Positions 34,981-43,916 of a stretch of DNA of 64,000 bases are shown piece by piece. Made by a program: the position numbers and the translations under genes. Origin of the DNA: Thiocapsa rosea (lineage in GTDB: Bacteria; Pseudomonadota; Gammaproteobacteria; Chromatiales; Chromatiaceae); the NCBI RefSeq assembly GCF_003634315.1, contig NZ_RBXL01000001.1:3824501-3888500 (forward strand), in the 5' to 3' direction. The stretch's first letter is position 1, and every line of letters starts with the position of its first letter. A model generated the notes under the pieces. The model was not told the origin of the DNA. It made no database searches and worked only from the letters and a program-made list of their open reading frames with translations.

Positions 34981-36163
34981 TCGGGATGACCTCGGCGGGC
35001 GTGTCCCGCAGCGTGGCGGTCTTGAGCCTGGGTGTGGGCAGCAGGGCGATCCGTGCGCCGCGATTGGAGAGCATCCCGGCGGGCAGTCCGGCCAGGGCCT
35101 CAATGTCGGCGGGCGCCAGTCGCAGCTCCGCGAGCAGGCGCTCGACGCCGAAGCCGCCCTGCGTCAGCAGCAAGCGGATGGAGCGCTCCATCAGGCGGGG
35201 CTGCTCGATCGGCAGCACCTCGTCGTCGGGCTCGCCGCGAACCCAGCCGCGTGCGCTGCTGGATTTGAACATGCGCCCGGCGTGCGTCTCGGAGATCAGC
35301 CCGAGATCCTTGCAGCGATAGATCATGGCGCCGATGGAGGTCTTCCAGCGCGGCTTCAGAACGCGGAAGGCGTCCAGGGAGGCCTCCGGCAGCTCGTCGG
35401 TGAAGCCGTCGGCGGGCATCAGGAAGGCGCCGGCGAAGCGATGGGCCTGGTTCTCCAGCGCCTTGAACTCGTCGCGGTGCGTCAGCGCGGTCGGGTCGAC
35501 GTGGCGATGCAGGACCAGGTGGCCGAGCTCGTGGGCGGCGTCGAAGCGCGAGCGCACCGCGGTGCGCTTGTCCGAGGCGATCAGCACGTAGGGACGGTCG
35601 TCGGCGCGCGACCAGTGCGAGACGCCATCGATGGACGGCGCCCCGAAGAGGCAGCGGCCGCAGACGATGCCGGCATTCTCCAGGACCAGCAGCATGTCCG
35701 GGATCGGCGCTCGGCCCAGACCCCAGCGCGCGCGCACACGAAAGGCCGCGTCCTCGATGTCGCACTCGCGCAGCAGGCGGAAATCGTCCGCGCCCAAGTT
35801 CGGGACGTCCGGTGCCGGCAGGTCCACCCACTCCTGCAGGGCGTGGCCGATGTGTTGCAGCCACAGCAGGTGCTGCTCGATGCGCTCGCGTGCCCGCTTG
35901 GTGGCGTTGGCCATGGAGCGGAAGAAGCGCGGTCGTGTGCCGGGGTCGAACGGGGTGTCGAGAAAGTAGTCCCGGGGCACGCGCAGCACCTCGGCCAGGG
36001 CGGCGAGTGCGGCGGGGTCGGGCGTCTGCTGTCCGCTCTCCCACTTGGTCACGGTCGGCGCCGAGCGCTGTACCGCCTCGCCCAAGGCGATGCGCGTCAA
36101 GCCCCGGGCGAGACGCGCGCGGGTCAGTTGGAGGGCCTGAAAGCCCGGGGTGCGTGCGGTCAT
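34976..36163 (-). CDS. XRE-HTH/ImmA-IrrE metallopeptidase regulator
   Basis: 395 residues. Residues ~10-70 are a Cro/C1-type helix-turn-helix (QLTRARLARGLTRIALGEAV, APTVTKWESGQQTPDPAALA). Residues ~155-260 are an ImmA/IrrE zinc peptidase with HExxH in DAAHELGHLVLHRHV and FAGAFLMPADGF. Such proteins bind DNA and are often the sensing half of toxin-antitoxin or stress modules. The downstream ~110 residues are unassigned. The neighbour 36186-36821 is 22 bases upstream on the same strand, so they are a probable pair. Confidence 0.88.
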   Translation of the reverse strand: MTARTPGFQALQLTRARLARGLTRIALGEAVQRSAPTVTKWESGQQTPDPAALAALAEVLRVPRDYFLDTPFDPGTRPRFFRSMANATKRARERIEQHLLWLQHIGHALQEWVDLPAPDVPNLGADDFRLLRECDIEDAAFRVRARWGLGRAPIPDMLLVLENAGIVCGRCLFGAPSIDGVSHWSRADDRPYVLIASDKRTAVRSRFDAAHELGHLVLHRHVDPTALTHRDEFKALENQAHRFAGAFLMPADGFTDELPEASLDAFRVLKPRWKTSIGAMIYRCKDLGLISETHAGRMFKSSSARGWVRGEPDDEVLPIEQPRLMERSIRLLLTQGGFGVERLLAELRLAPADIEALAGLPAGMLSNRGARIALLPTPRLKTATLRDTPAEVIPI

Positions 36164-36185
36164 GATCCTCGCTCCGTCGCCCGCC

Positions 36186-36821
36186 TCAGCCCTGCCCCGT
36201 GGTCCCGCGCCGGTCGCGGTGCCGCTTGAGGACGGGCCTGGCCTGGTCGAGCACGCTACCCGTGCGATCGGCGTAGGCGGCATAGATCTGGTCGAGCGGT
36301 TTCAGCAGATGCCAGCCCTTCAGATCACGCGTCGGAACGCCGAAGCCGATCCGCGTCGGCACGGTTTCGTCCTGCTCGGTGCCGGGGCGCGCGTACTGCA
36401 CCACGACGACCGCGAGGATGCCCGATTCGGCGGGCTCGTCCCACAGGGTGAGCTGCTCGCCGTCGCCGGGGTTGTGGCACGCCAGCTCCAGCTTGTACTC
36501 CTTGTCCTCGATCGGATCGCCCCAGTGATCGGCCTTGGCGTGCGCAATCAGCACCGGCCCGCTCGTCACCAGGATCTCGGCGTGCGTGTTCACCATCACG
36601 AAACGATGGCTCAGGCCGACATCCTCCGCACTCAGGCGCAGCGCTTCGCCGCGCTCGAAATAGCGGGTGGTGCCCAGACGCATGCGGTGCGCCGGCAGGT
36701 GCGGCGGGGTGCGCAACGCCTGCCGGTGGGCGATGGCGGCGCCGTCGTTCATCCGTTCCTCGAGGCTGCGGAAGAAGGTCTCGGGGATCGCCGGGAGGAG
36801 GGTATCGAGTAGATCGGTCAT
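36186..36821 (-). CDS. Unknown protein, partner of the ImmA/IrrE regulator
   Basis: 211 residues, soluble. It has no motif I can name. Visible features: AGTRYFERGEALRLSAEDVG-like middle, HRFVMVNTHAEILVTSG, and an aliphatic stretch SGILAVVVVQYARPG. No signal peptide. It overlaps nothing and is 22 bases before the regulator start. By analogy to toxin-antitoxin or phage repressor/partner pairs it may be the substrate or target of the regulator, but that is inference only. Confidence 0.5.
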   Translation of the reverse strand: MTDLLDTLLPAIPETFFRSLEERMNDGAAIAHRQALRTPPHLPAHRMRLGTTRYFERGEALRLSAEDVGLSHRFVMVNTHAEILVTSGPVLIAHAKADHWGDPIEDKEYKLELACHNPGDGEQLTLWDEPAESGILAVVVVQYARPGTEQDETVPTRIGFGVPTRDLKGWHLLKPLDQIYAAYADRTGSVLDQARPVLKRHRDRRGTTGQG

Positions 36822-36968
36822 GCGTGGTTTCCCGAGGGACGGTGGAGTTTTCGTGGAGGCGGATTGTAACCTGGAATCGTTTCGCGAAAGGGACTGCCCG
36901 ATGCTGCTCAGCCACTGCGAACCTCGTTCCACGTGGGCCGGATTCCGGTGTACCGCCCCCCATGCCGG

Positions 36969-37295
36969 TCACGATGCCGTCTGATCCTTGGGGTAAGGAT
37001 TGCGCGCTTCGGCCCAGAGTCGTACCTCGCCATCGACGAGTCTGATCTTGTAGTCGCCGATCACTCGGTCGTCGGCGGCGAAGCGGCGTGATCGCTTGCG
37101 CTCGACCAATGTCTTGACGAGGATCACCGAGGCAGGGCTCGAGCGTGTCGGATCAAGCAAGGCGTCGAGGAAATCGGTCCTGCCGACGAAATCGGCGAAG
37201 ACCACGGCATTCCAGGTCGTCCAGCAGGCCCTGATCAGGGTCTCGCTTTCGGGGTCTTCCGGCGACAGGCCCATCGGATTGAGGGTGGGGGTCAC
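36969..37295 (-). CDS. Small hypothetical protein
   Basis: 108 residues (MTPTLNPMGLSPEDPESETL...). A second ATG at 37274 would begin MGLSPEDPESET. Contains ACWTTWNAVVFADFVGRTDF and RFAADDRVIGDYKIRLVDGE. The codon composition looks coding but I recognise no family. Same strand as the regulator pair, 148 bases upstream of it. Confidence 0.45.
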   Translation of the reverse strand: MTPTLNPMGLSPEDPESETLIRACWTTWNAVVFADFVGRTDFLDALLDPTRSSPASVILVKTLVERKRSRRFAADDRVIGDYKIRLVDGEVRLWAEARNPYPKDQTAS

Positions 37296-37782
37296 AAACG
37301 CCAGGAAGGTGGCGGAGATCTTCTTCTGTTTGGTGTTTTTCGCTTGAGTAGGGACATGGGTGTCGGATGTCGGATCACGTCGGGATAGAGTGGACAGGAC
37401 TCGGCATCGCCCTCCGTCGCGACGCTCTCGGGTGGCGAGCGCCGAACTCGGTTACCGATGGATCGCGGCAGTATCGCGCAGGAGCGCGGAGCTTGCAGCA
37501 CCGCGGGCGCCTTTCATCCCCGGCATCAGACGAGGAGATTTCCGAAATCCTCGCCGAAATCTTGAAAGACCCGGCATAGACCTGACCGGCTGACGTTTAC
37601 CCTATACCAGGCGACAGGAAGAAGGGTAGAAGAGTGTCGAGAATAAGGTGATTTCCGGGAATAGTCAGCGCGACAGCGACTGCCTGGAAGGCATCGAGTC
37701 CCTGATGCCGTCAGTCTTGAGTATCTGAAGCATCCGGTGCTCGGGCTGCGGTTGGTTGACATCAGACGGTGGGATCATCCGC
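37296..37782. other. Intergenic region, probably without a functional gene
   Basis: The stretch contains an open frame 37367-37579 (MSDHVGIEWTGLGIALRRDA ... EEISEILAEILKDPA) that might be a small gene or remnant, but its third-position GC is poor. A second copy of the motif AGGTGATTTCCGG occurs at 37648. The remainder shows nothing I can name. Confidence 0.4.
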
Positions 37783-38799
37783 ATGAACATTGGACAGAAC
37801 ACGCTGAATTGGCTGCGCACCGAGCTGTTCCAGGTCGAGGAGGCATGGTCGGAGGAGACCCCGCGCGGGTTCCGCTGGTGGCCGCATCGGCAGGCGCAGA
37901 CGCTGGAGGTCATCGGCCGAGAGGCCGGGCCGGACGGCGCGCCGGCGGCTCTGGTGCTGGTGCGCACCGAGCTGCTGCGCGACCTGGATCTTGGCGAGGA
38001 GGTCTTGGCGGTGCTCCAGGCGGTCACGCTACGCACGGCGGGGATGGCCGCCCCGGTCTATGACCCGGCGCGCCGCACCCTGGACCTCTGCACGCTCGTG
38101 CGGGTGAACACGGACAACAACGGCTGGATGCGGCGTCTGATCGGCCTGGCCGCCATGCTGCAGATCCGTGATGCCGATCGGGGCGCATCGGCCATCGCCG
38201 AGGCGGTTGGCGCAGTGCCCGCGCAGAGTGGCCATCCCAAGCGGGGCTTGCGCGCGGAGCTGGATGATCTAATCGCCGAGGCCCTGGAGTTGCTCGATAC
38301 CGAGGGCCGGGCGCCGTCGCGGTGGCCGGGCGAGGATCTGGCGCAGTGCGTCGATGCTTATCTGGATCAGCCCCCTGCCCTCTTGGGATCCGGGGACGCG
38401 ACGGGCTTCACGGCGGAGTTTCCCCACGGCAAGCGCGCCTCTTCGCTCTGCGAGGTCGCGACGGATCAGACCCACCCCTGGTATGGCCACGGCCTGGCGT
38501 TGCGGCAGCGCTTCCCCGTGTCGGTGACATCGGACGTGGAGGGTCGGCACCTGGCGCTCGAGCTGAACGCGCGCGCCTTGAGCGAGACCCCGATGGGCTA
38601 TGGGTTCGGCAGCTTCGGCTATGAGGAGGGGACGCTTGCGTTCCAGGCGTTCTTCCCGAACACGGCCTATCAGGCGGGATTGGTGACGAATCTCTATCTG
38701 TCCTGCGCCGAGCGGGCGCGGATGCTGTCGGTACTGCTGACCGGGGTGGATTGGACGGAGGATTCGTTCGATCCAGAGCGGTCGGCGGCGAGTGGTTGA
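37783..38799 (+). CDS. Hypothetical protein
   Basis: 338 residues, no signal or membrane segment. Starts MNIGQNTLNWLRTELFQVEE and has RRTLDLCTLVRVNTDNNGWM and, in the second half, HLALELNARALSETPMGYGF. The overall alternation of strands and helices is reminiscent of type III chaperone-like YbjN proteins, but I would not assign it. It is convergent with the cysteine-repeat gene. Confidence 0.6.
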   Translation: MNIGQNTLNWLRTELFQVEEAWSEETPRGFRWWPHRQAQTLEVIGREAGPDGAPAALVLVRTELLRDLDLGEEVLAVLQAVTLRTAGMAAPVYDPARRTLDLCTLVRVNTDNNGWMRRLIGLAAMLQIRDADRGASAIAEAVGAVPAQSGHPKRGLRAELDDLIAEALELLDTEGRAPSRWPGEDLAQCVDAYLDQPPALLGSGDATGFTAEFPHGKRASSLCEVATDQTHPWYGHGLALRQRFPVSVTSDVEGRHLALELNARALSETPMGYGFGSFGYEEGTLAFQAFFPNTAYQAGLVTNLYLSCAERARMLSVLLTGVDWTEDSFDPERSAASG

Positions 38800-38856
38800 G
38801 GGGTGGCCCCTTGGTCGTCAGGTTGCGGGATGCGGCTCGATTCGACGTTCGGCTGT

Positions 38857-41052
38857 TTATCGACGTCGTCCAAGACAAAGGCTGCTGCCGTTTCCTCTGC
38901 AGATCACCCGCCCGCTCGCATCGTAAGCGGCATAGGACGTCGGGATGATGACGCGATCACTGCACCGGTAAGAGAGATCGCCGCGCCAGGTGTTGCGGCC
39001 GATCTTGCGCAGGCCGCAGTTGCGGCATAAGGGGTTGGTGGAGGTCACGCGGGCGACGCGCTTGCTGGTCAGCGGATCGATGGTCACGATGTCTCGGACG
39101 CGGTCGCCGTCCCAGCCGGCGGTCGGGTCAATGGTGAGGCTTCCGATGCAGTCTCCGCGCATGGCGAAGGCGCCGCTCTCTTTGGGAGGCGGATGCGCTT
39201 GGGCCACGACGGGTTTCGGTGGCGGCGGGCGGCACGGACCGATCCGCTCGCCGAGTTCCCGCCGGACCGGTCGCAGCGTCGGGGCGGACTCGCGCTTGAG
39301 GTCGCGCTCCAGTGCGACGAGTCGGGTGCAGTCCGTGCCGGCCTCGGCGAGGCGTCGGGTGTAGCGGTCGATCCGATCGCAGTCGGTGATCGGCGCCTTG
39401 AGTGCCTCGCGCGCACTGGCGTAGCGCGGGTCGCCTTGGTCCGCGAGACCTGCCGCCAGCGCGCGGGCCTTGGTGCAGTCTCCACCGATGGCCGCGATCT
39501 GCTCCTCGAGCGCGTCGGCCTCGATGCAGATCTGGAGTTCGGGTGCGAGTCGGGTGCGGATGTCGAGGAAGCGCAGGTTGTTTCGGTAGGCATCGAGCCC
39601 GTCGGCCAGTGCCCGACGACGTTCACAGTCACCGTTCGCCTCGGCGAAGCCTTGCTCCAGGTCGTTCAGGGCCGCGCATTGGCGCAGCGCGATAGCGAGC
39701 CTCTCGGCGATGGCGGCGAGCGGCTCGCGCTCCGGGGCATGGCGTGACAGGGTCTCGTCGAGTCCGGCGAGGGCCAGACAGTCGTCCTGCGAGCGGGCCA
39801 GCTCGCCTTCCAGACGATCGGCCAGGTCGCAGCGCGCGAGGGCCTCGTCGAGCCCGCGCCGGATCTCGCTTAAGGGTGGGCGGCTTGCGTCCAGCTCGAC
39901 GGAGGCGGGGGCGGTCTCGCGCGCCAGGGTGCGCAGTGCCGTGCAGTCGGTCGACACCTCGGTCAGCCGCGGGCCGAGCGTCTCGGCGAGACGGCAGGCG
40001 GCGCGTGCGCGATCCAGGCCGATGCGCAGTGCGGCCAGCTCGCTCCGGGGTGCTTCGAGCGTCGCGATCTCTTGGTCCAGCTCGGCGACGGCGAGGCAGT
40101 CGCCGGCGACCGCATCGAGGCGTTGGACGAGTCCCGCGACCCGCGTGCAGGCCAAGATCCTTCGGTCCAGCTCGGCCTTTAAGGCGCGGAAGGGTTCGCG
40201 CTCGAGGTCGTAGAAGGCGAGTTCTTCGTCCAAGGCGGGCAGATGATCGCAGGGCGGCTCGGTCGCGAGCCGCTCGGTGAAGAGTGCGGCCTCCTCGCAG
40301 ATGCCGATCTCGGTGAGGACCGCCATGCGGAGGTCCGCGTAGCGTGCGTCCTCCCGATCGAATCGCTCCAAGCGGGACGCGATCTCCAACAGGGGCGCGA
40401 CCGGGTCGCAGTGGTTGGCCAGCGCGGCGTCGAGATCCTCGCGCAAGCCCTGCTCGGTCTCCTCCAGTTGCCAGAGCCAGATACCCAGGGCGAGACCGAG
40501 GCCCAGGGTAGCGAATGCGATCAATCCGAGAAGGGGCAGGATCCACGCGGGCCGGCGCGGCGCGGGCGGGACAGTCGCGGGATCCGTCGCACCGGCTGCG
40601 TGCGGCGGGCGGCCGGGGTCGGTCCCGCCCCAGGAGATCAGCACCGGGGCGCCGCCGATCACATAGACCGCCTCGTCGCCGGGATAGACGATGGCGCGGA
40701 TCAGCAGGCGCGCGGGCTCGGGATCCTCCGGCTCGCGACGAGTCAGCTCGTCGGCCAGGTGCGAGATCGCGTTCAGGTGATCGTCGAGGATGCGCCGAGC
40801 CGCCGCCTGCTCTTCGTCCGGCAGATCGGTCAAGGGCCGCGGTTGTCCGGGCAACTCGCTGGTCCAAGTGACGGTACCCGAGCCGTCGACGGCGATTTCG
40901 GGCCGGGCGAAGACGGCTGCCGTTGCCCCGGGCAGATGCCGTCTGAGTGTTCGTCCGAGTGCGTCGAATTGTCGCCAGGGATGATCCGGCGGCAGCCGGT
41001 CCGCAGGAGGACCGACGTAGATTAGGGTCAGGATACGAACCGATGTTGTCAT
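38857..41052 (-). CDS. Membrane protein with regular periplasmic cysteine repeats
   Basis: 731 residues. Residues 1-165 form a cytoplasmic domain with RAIVYPGDEAVYVIGGAPVL, a motif like the N-terminal domain of SrfA-type proteins. One membrane helix at ~169-194. From Cys215 to Cys607 there are sixteen cysteines at alternating spacings of about 16 and 32-37 residues, each block having the pattern C-x-x-(hydrophobic) in leucine-rich helices (for example CLALAGLDETLSRHAPE). The C-terminal ~100 residues have a further Cys-rich domain (CIGSL, PLCRNC, YRCSDR, VIC). Function unknown; likely a disulfide-stiffened periplasmic scaffold. Confidence 0.8.
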   Translation of the reverse strand: MTTSVRILTLIYVGPPADRLPPDHPWRQFDALGRTLRRHLPGATAAVFARPEIAVDGSGTVTWTSELPGQPRPLTDLPDEEQAAARRILDDHLNAISHLADELTRREPEDPEPARLLIRAIVYPGDEAVYVIGGAPVLISWGGTDPGRPPHAAGATDPATVPPAPRRPAWILPLLGLIAFATLGLGLALGIWLWQLEETEQGLREDLDAALANHCDPVAPLLEIASRLERFDREDARYADLRMAVLTEIGICEEAALFTERLATEPPCDHLPALDEELAFYDLEREPFRALKAELDRRILACTRVAGLVQRLDAVAGDCLAVAELDQEIATLEAPRSELAALRIGLDRARAACRLAETLGPRLTEVSTDCTALRTLARETAPASVELDASRPPLSEIRRGLDEALARCDLADRLEGELARSQDDCLALAGLDETLSRHAPEREPLAAIAERLAIALRQCAALNDLEQGFAEANGDCERRRALADGLDAYRNNLRFLDIRTRLAPELQICIEADALEEQIAAIGGDCTKARALAAGLADQGDPRYASAREALKAPITDCDRIDRYTRRLAEAGTDCTRLVALERDLKRESAPTLRPVRRELGERIGPCRPPPPKPVVAQAHPPPKESGAFAMRGDCIGSLTIDPTAGWDGDRVRDIVTIDPLTSKRVARVTSTNPLCRNCGLRKIGRNTWRGDLSYRCSDRVIIPTSYAAYDASGRVICRGNGSSLCLGRRR

Positions 41053-41094
41053 CGCGTGCTCCCGTGCTATCGATGTGACGTCCTGAGAGGATTC

Positions 41095-41122
41095 TAAACC
41101 GCGTTCGGAGTCAGCGATGTGA
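41095..41122. repeat. Palindromic repeat, type A, partial (left end)
   Basis: TAAACCGCGTTCGGAGTCAG matches the left end of type A; the right half is missing. It is followed directly by the truncated DUF1810 gene. Confidence 0.65.
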
Positions 41123-41137
41123 TCTGGTCTGGATGAG

Positions 41138-41470
41138 GTGCTGCGGGCTGGGTCGGAGTTGGAAGCGGCGCGGCGGTATGCGATCCGCGGTCTCGACGAG
41201 GCGCGGGCGTATCTCGGCCATCCGGTGCTCGGGCCTCGGTTGGTCGCGTGTGCCGAGGCGGTGCTCGCCGTTCAGGGGCGCTCGGCGCGAGAGATCTTCG
41301 GTACCCCGGATGATTTGAAGCTGCGTTCGTGTGTGACGCTGTTTGCGGAAGTGTCGCCGACGGTGTCGGTGTTTCGGCGGGTGTTGGAGGAGTATTTCGG
41401 GGGTGAGCAAGATGCGATGACGTTGGCGTTGCTCGGGTATGAGTCGGGCAAGGCATTAGGGGCGCTTTGA
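41138..41470 (+). pseudogene. DUF1810 family protein, N-terminally truncated
   Basis: 110 residues. YAIRGLDEARAYLGHPVLGP and GRSAREIFGTPDDLKLRS match the C-terminal two thirds of DUF1810 proteins (usually ~140 residues). The start MWFVFPQ-type region and the N-terminal DLxRFxxAQ motif are absent, replaced by LRAGSELEAARR and the end of a type A repeat. The frame has no ATG (first candidate GTG 41138). Presumed pseudogene made by deletion at the repeat. Confidence 0.7.
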
Positions 41471-41638
41471 AACCGAACGGATTCCGACGGTCTTCGGTGC
41501 TGCAATATACAGCCGAGTTTCGTACACTTTATGGCAGTGCCTCATGTGTTGAGCCACGGCCTTTGTAGCATTGCTGCATGCTTGGTTCCCCGGAGCGGAC
41601 GCTGTGGAACATGCCTTCCGGGTGACGACCACTGAATT

Positions 41639-41884
41639 GTACTGCCGCACGGGTTGGCGGTCCTTCATGGCAAGACCCGACGCGGAGGTCTGGTCTTCGA
41701 CGCGGCCGACCTGATCAAGGATTCGCTTATCCTGCCGCAGGCGTTCCTGTCCGCTATGCAGGGGGACGATGAACAGACCTTCCGCAAGTCCTGCATCGAT
41801 GCCCTAACGCGCGCCGAGGCACTGGATTTCATGATCGATTCGCTCAAGGCGATCGCTCATGACCTTGGCGGCGCAACGGCATGA
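41639..41884 (+). pseudogene. cas1f: Type I-F CRISPR Cas1, C-terminal remnant
   Basis: About 80 residues: VLPHGLAVLHGKTRRGGLVF, DAADLIKDSLILPQAFLSAM, then FRKSCIDALTRAEALDFMID. This matches the last quarter of Cas1 of type I-F, the integrase for new spacers. The catalytic core is missing upstream, where a stop (41633) and unrelated DNA begin. Its stop codon overlaps the cas2-3 start by 4 bases, as in intact I-F operons. Confidence 0.85.
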
Positions 41885-43380
41885 ATGTTCTGCTGATCTC
41901 CCAATGCACCAAGAACGCGCTTACCGAAACCCGCCGCATTTTGGATCAGTTCGCCGAGCGACGCGGCGACCGGACCTGGCAGACGCCGATCACCCAGCAG
42001 GGTTTGGACACCCTGCATCGCCTGCTGCGCAAGACCGCGCGCAAGAACACGGCGGTTGCGTGCCACTGGATTCGCGGCAAGGATCACAGCGAACTGCTCT
42101 GGGTGGTCGGCGATCTGCGCCGTTTCAATGCTGATGGTGGCACCCCGACCAACACGACCGAGCGGAATATCCTTCGCGGCGAGGACGAGAACGACTGGCA
42201 TACCGGCGAGCTGATTTGCCTGCTGGTCGACTTGGCTGGACTGCTGCACGACCTCGGCAAAGCGATCGATGCTTTTCAATCAAGGCTGGAGGGACGGTTG
42301 GTCGGGCGTAACCGAATCCGGCATGAGTGGGTGTCGGTGCGTCTGTTCGAGGCGTTTGTCGGCGATGACGATGACGCCGCGTGGCTGGCCCGTTTGGCCT
42401 CGCCGACCGAGGCCGACAACGATCGCTGGCTGAAGCAGTTGCGCAAGGATGGCTTGGATGGCGCGTTCGATTCGCCGTTCAAGACGCTGAGTCGAGCGCC
42501 GATCGCACAGGCGCTGGCCTGGCTCGTCGTGACACACCACCGCCTCCCTGAGCTGCCGCGCGAGGCGGTTTTTCAGATGTCGTCGCTGCCCGGTCTCTTG
42601 ACGCAACTCCAGCCGGCCTGGAACGAGCGCGCGTTCGACACCTCGGACCGCGAGGCGCTGGGGGCGTACTGGCACTTCACGAACGGTCTGCCCGTCACCA
42701 CTGATGCCTGGCGCCAACGCGCCAGTCGCATTGCACGGCGCTTGTCACCTTTTGCGCCTTCTTCGAGTGTGGGAACCGCATCCGAGTCGGTACTGGACAA
42801 CCCCTTTGTGATGCACCTCGCTCGGTTGAGCCTGATGCTCGCGGACCACCACTACTCCAGCCTCGAGGGCGCGCATCCGGAACGGATCAAGGTCACGCCA
42901 GGCAATCCGCTGTTGGCCAACACCTGTCGCAAAGACGGCAGTCCCAACCAGTCATTGGATGAACACCTGCTCGGCGTGGCCCGACACGGCTCCCAGATTG
43001 CCCGCTTCCTGCCTCGCTTCGAGCAGCACCTGCCGCGTGTCGGTCGGCACAAACGCCTGAAGCAGCGTGCACGGGACGAGCGCTTTCGGTGGCAAGACAA
43101 GTCGTTCGATCTGGCTGGCGGGATGCGCGAGCGCTCACGCGAGCATGGCGCATTCATCGTCAACATGGCTTCTACGGGTTGCGGCAAGACGCTCGGCAAC
43201 GCCCGCATCATGTACGCGCTGGCCGATCCCGCCCAGGGCATGCGTTGCGTCTTCGCGCTGGGCTTGCGCACCTTGACGCTGCAAACCGGAAAGGCATTCC
43301 GTGACATGCTGGGACTGGGCGATGATGACCTCGCCATCCGGGTGGGGGGCTCGGCCCAGGCTGTCGGACAATTTGTTCGG
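41881..43380 (+). pseudogene. cas3f: Type I-F Cas2-Cas3 fusion, truncated in the helicase
   Basis: Starts MNVLLISQCTKNALTETRRI then FAERRGDRTWQTPITQQGLD: the Cas2-like domain (~1-95). The HD nuclease follows (LLVDLAGLLHDLGKAIDAFQ; RHEWVSVRLFEAFVG). The helicase begins with MASTGCGKTLGNARIMYALA (Walker A) and fades after LGLGDDDLAIRVGGSAQAV at ~490 residues; the family is ~1,050-1,100. The rest of the helicase is missing. The frame then stays open through unrelated sequence into the PIN-like gene (to 43809). Cas8f, Cas5f, Cas7f and Cas6f are absent, so the system cannot work. Confidence 0.85.
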
Positions 43381-43503
43381 CGAAGACACTTCTGTGGAAT
43401 CATCCGATCACTCTTGATCAAGGCAGTCATCCCAGCACGAGCGCACTCAAAACGAGATAACGCCCGCCTTTGCAGAGCGCGTCGACATCCCGCGGCTGGT
43501 CGC

Positions 43504-43809
43504 GTGACGATCTGGCTTGATGCCCAGTTGCCGCCGGCCCTTGCAACCTGTCTGGCAAGTAAATTTGAAACCAAATGCCTGGCTGTCCGTGACCTGGGGC
43601 TGCGGGACAGCGATGACCAGGCGATCTTCCAAGCGGCTCGCGACCAGGGCGGTGTAGTTATCATGAGCAAGGATAGCGATTTCGTGGAGCTCGCATTGAG
43701 ACTTGGTCCGCCACCTCGCATCCTCTGGCTCACCGGCGGCAATGTCACCAACACGCACCTGCGCCGTATCCTGGCAGAGGTGCTTCCGGCCGCATCACCG
43801 AATGGATGA
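43504..43809 (+). CDS. DUF5615 PIN-like toxin
   Basis: 101 residues from GTG 43504. The conserved sites are DAQLPPALATCLASK at ~5-19 and VVIMSKDSDFVELAL at ~52-66, with acidic residues of a PIN-like RNase fold. GTG overlaps a TGA that ends a 29-codon stretch in another frame (PAFAERVDIPRLVA), the tail of a probable antitoxin gene truncated at the cas3 junction. The gene is in frame with the cas3 remnant, but its own start suggests an independent origin. Confidence 0.75.
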   Translation: MTIWLDAQLPPALATCLASKFETKCLAVRDLGLRDSDDQAIFQAARDQGGVVIMSKDSDFVELALRLGPPPRILWLTGGNVTNTHLRRILAEVLPAASPNG

Positions 43810-43916
43810 TGGGCATCGAGCCGACGCAGGTCGTCGGCATCGCCCTGAAGACCCAGCAGGGGGGGGGGAATCCGCTTCACCACGCTGTGCTGAGCGTCTG
43901 AACGAAGGAGTTGTCG

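Noticed and set aside
34790-36229. 479-residue plus-strand frame opposite the ImmA/IrrE gene
   Set aside because: Antisense of a clear HTH-peptidase gene.
41456-41668. Small minus-strand frame across the cas1 junction
   Set aside because: No recognisable features; it lies in rearranged DNA and may be chance.
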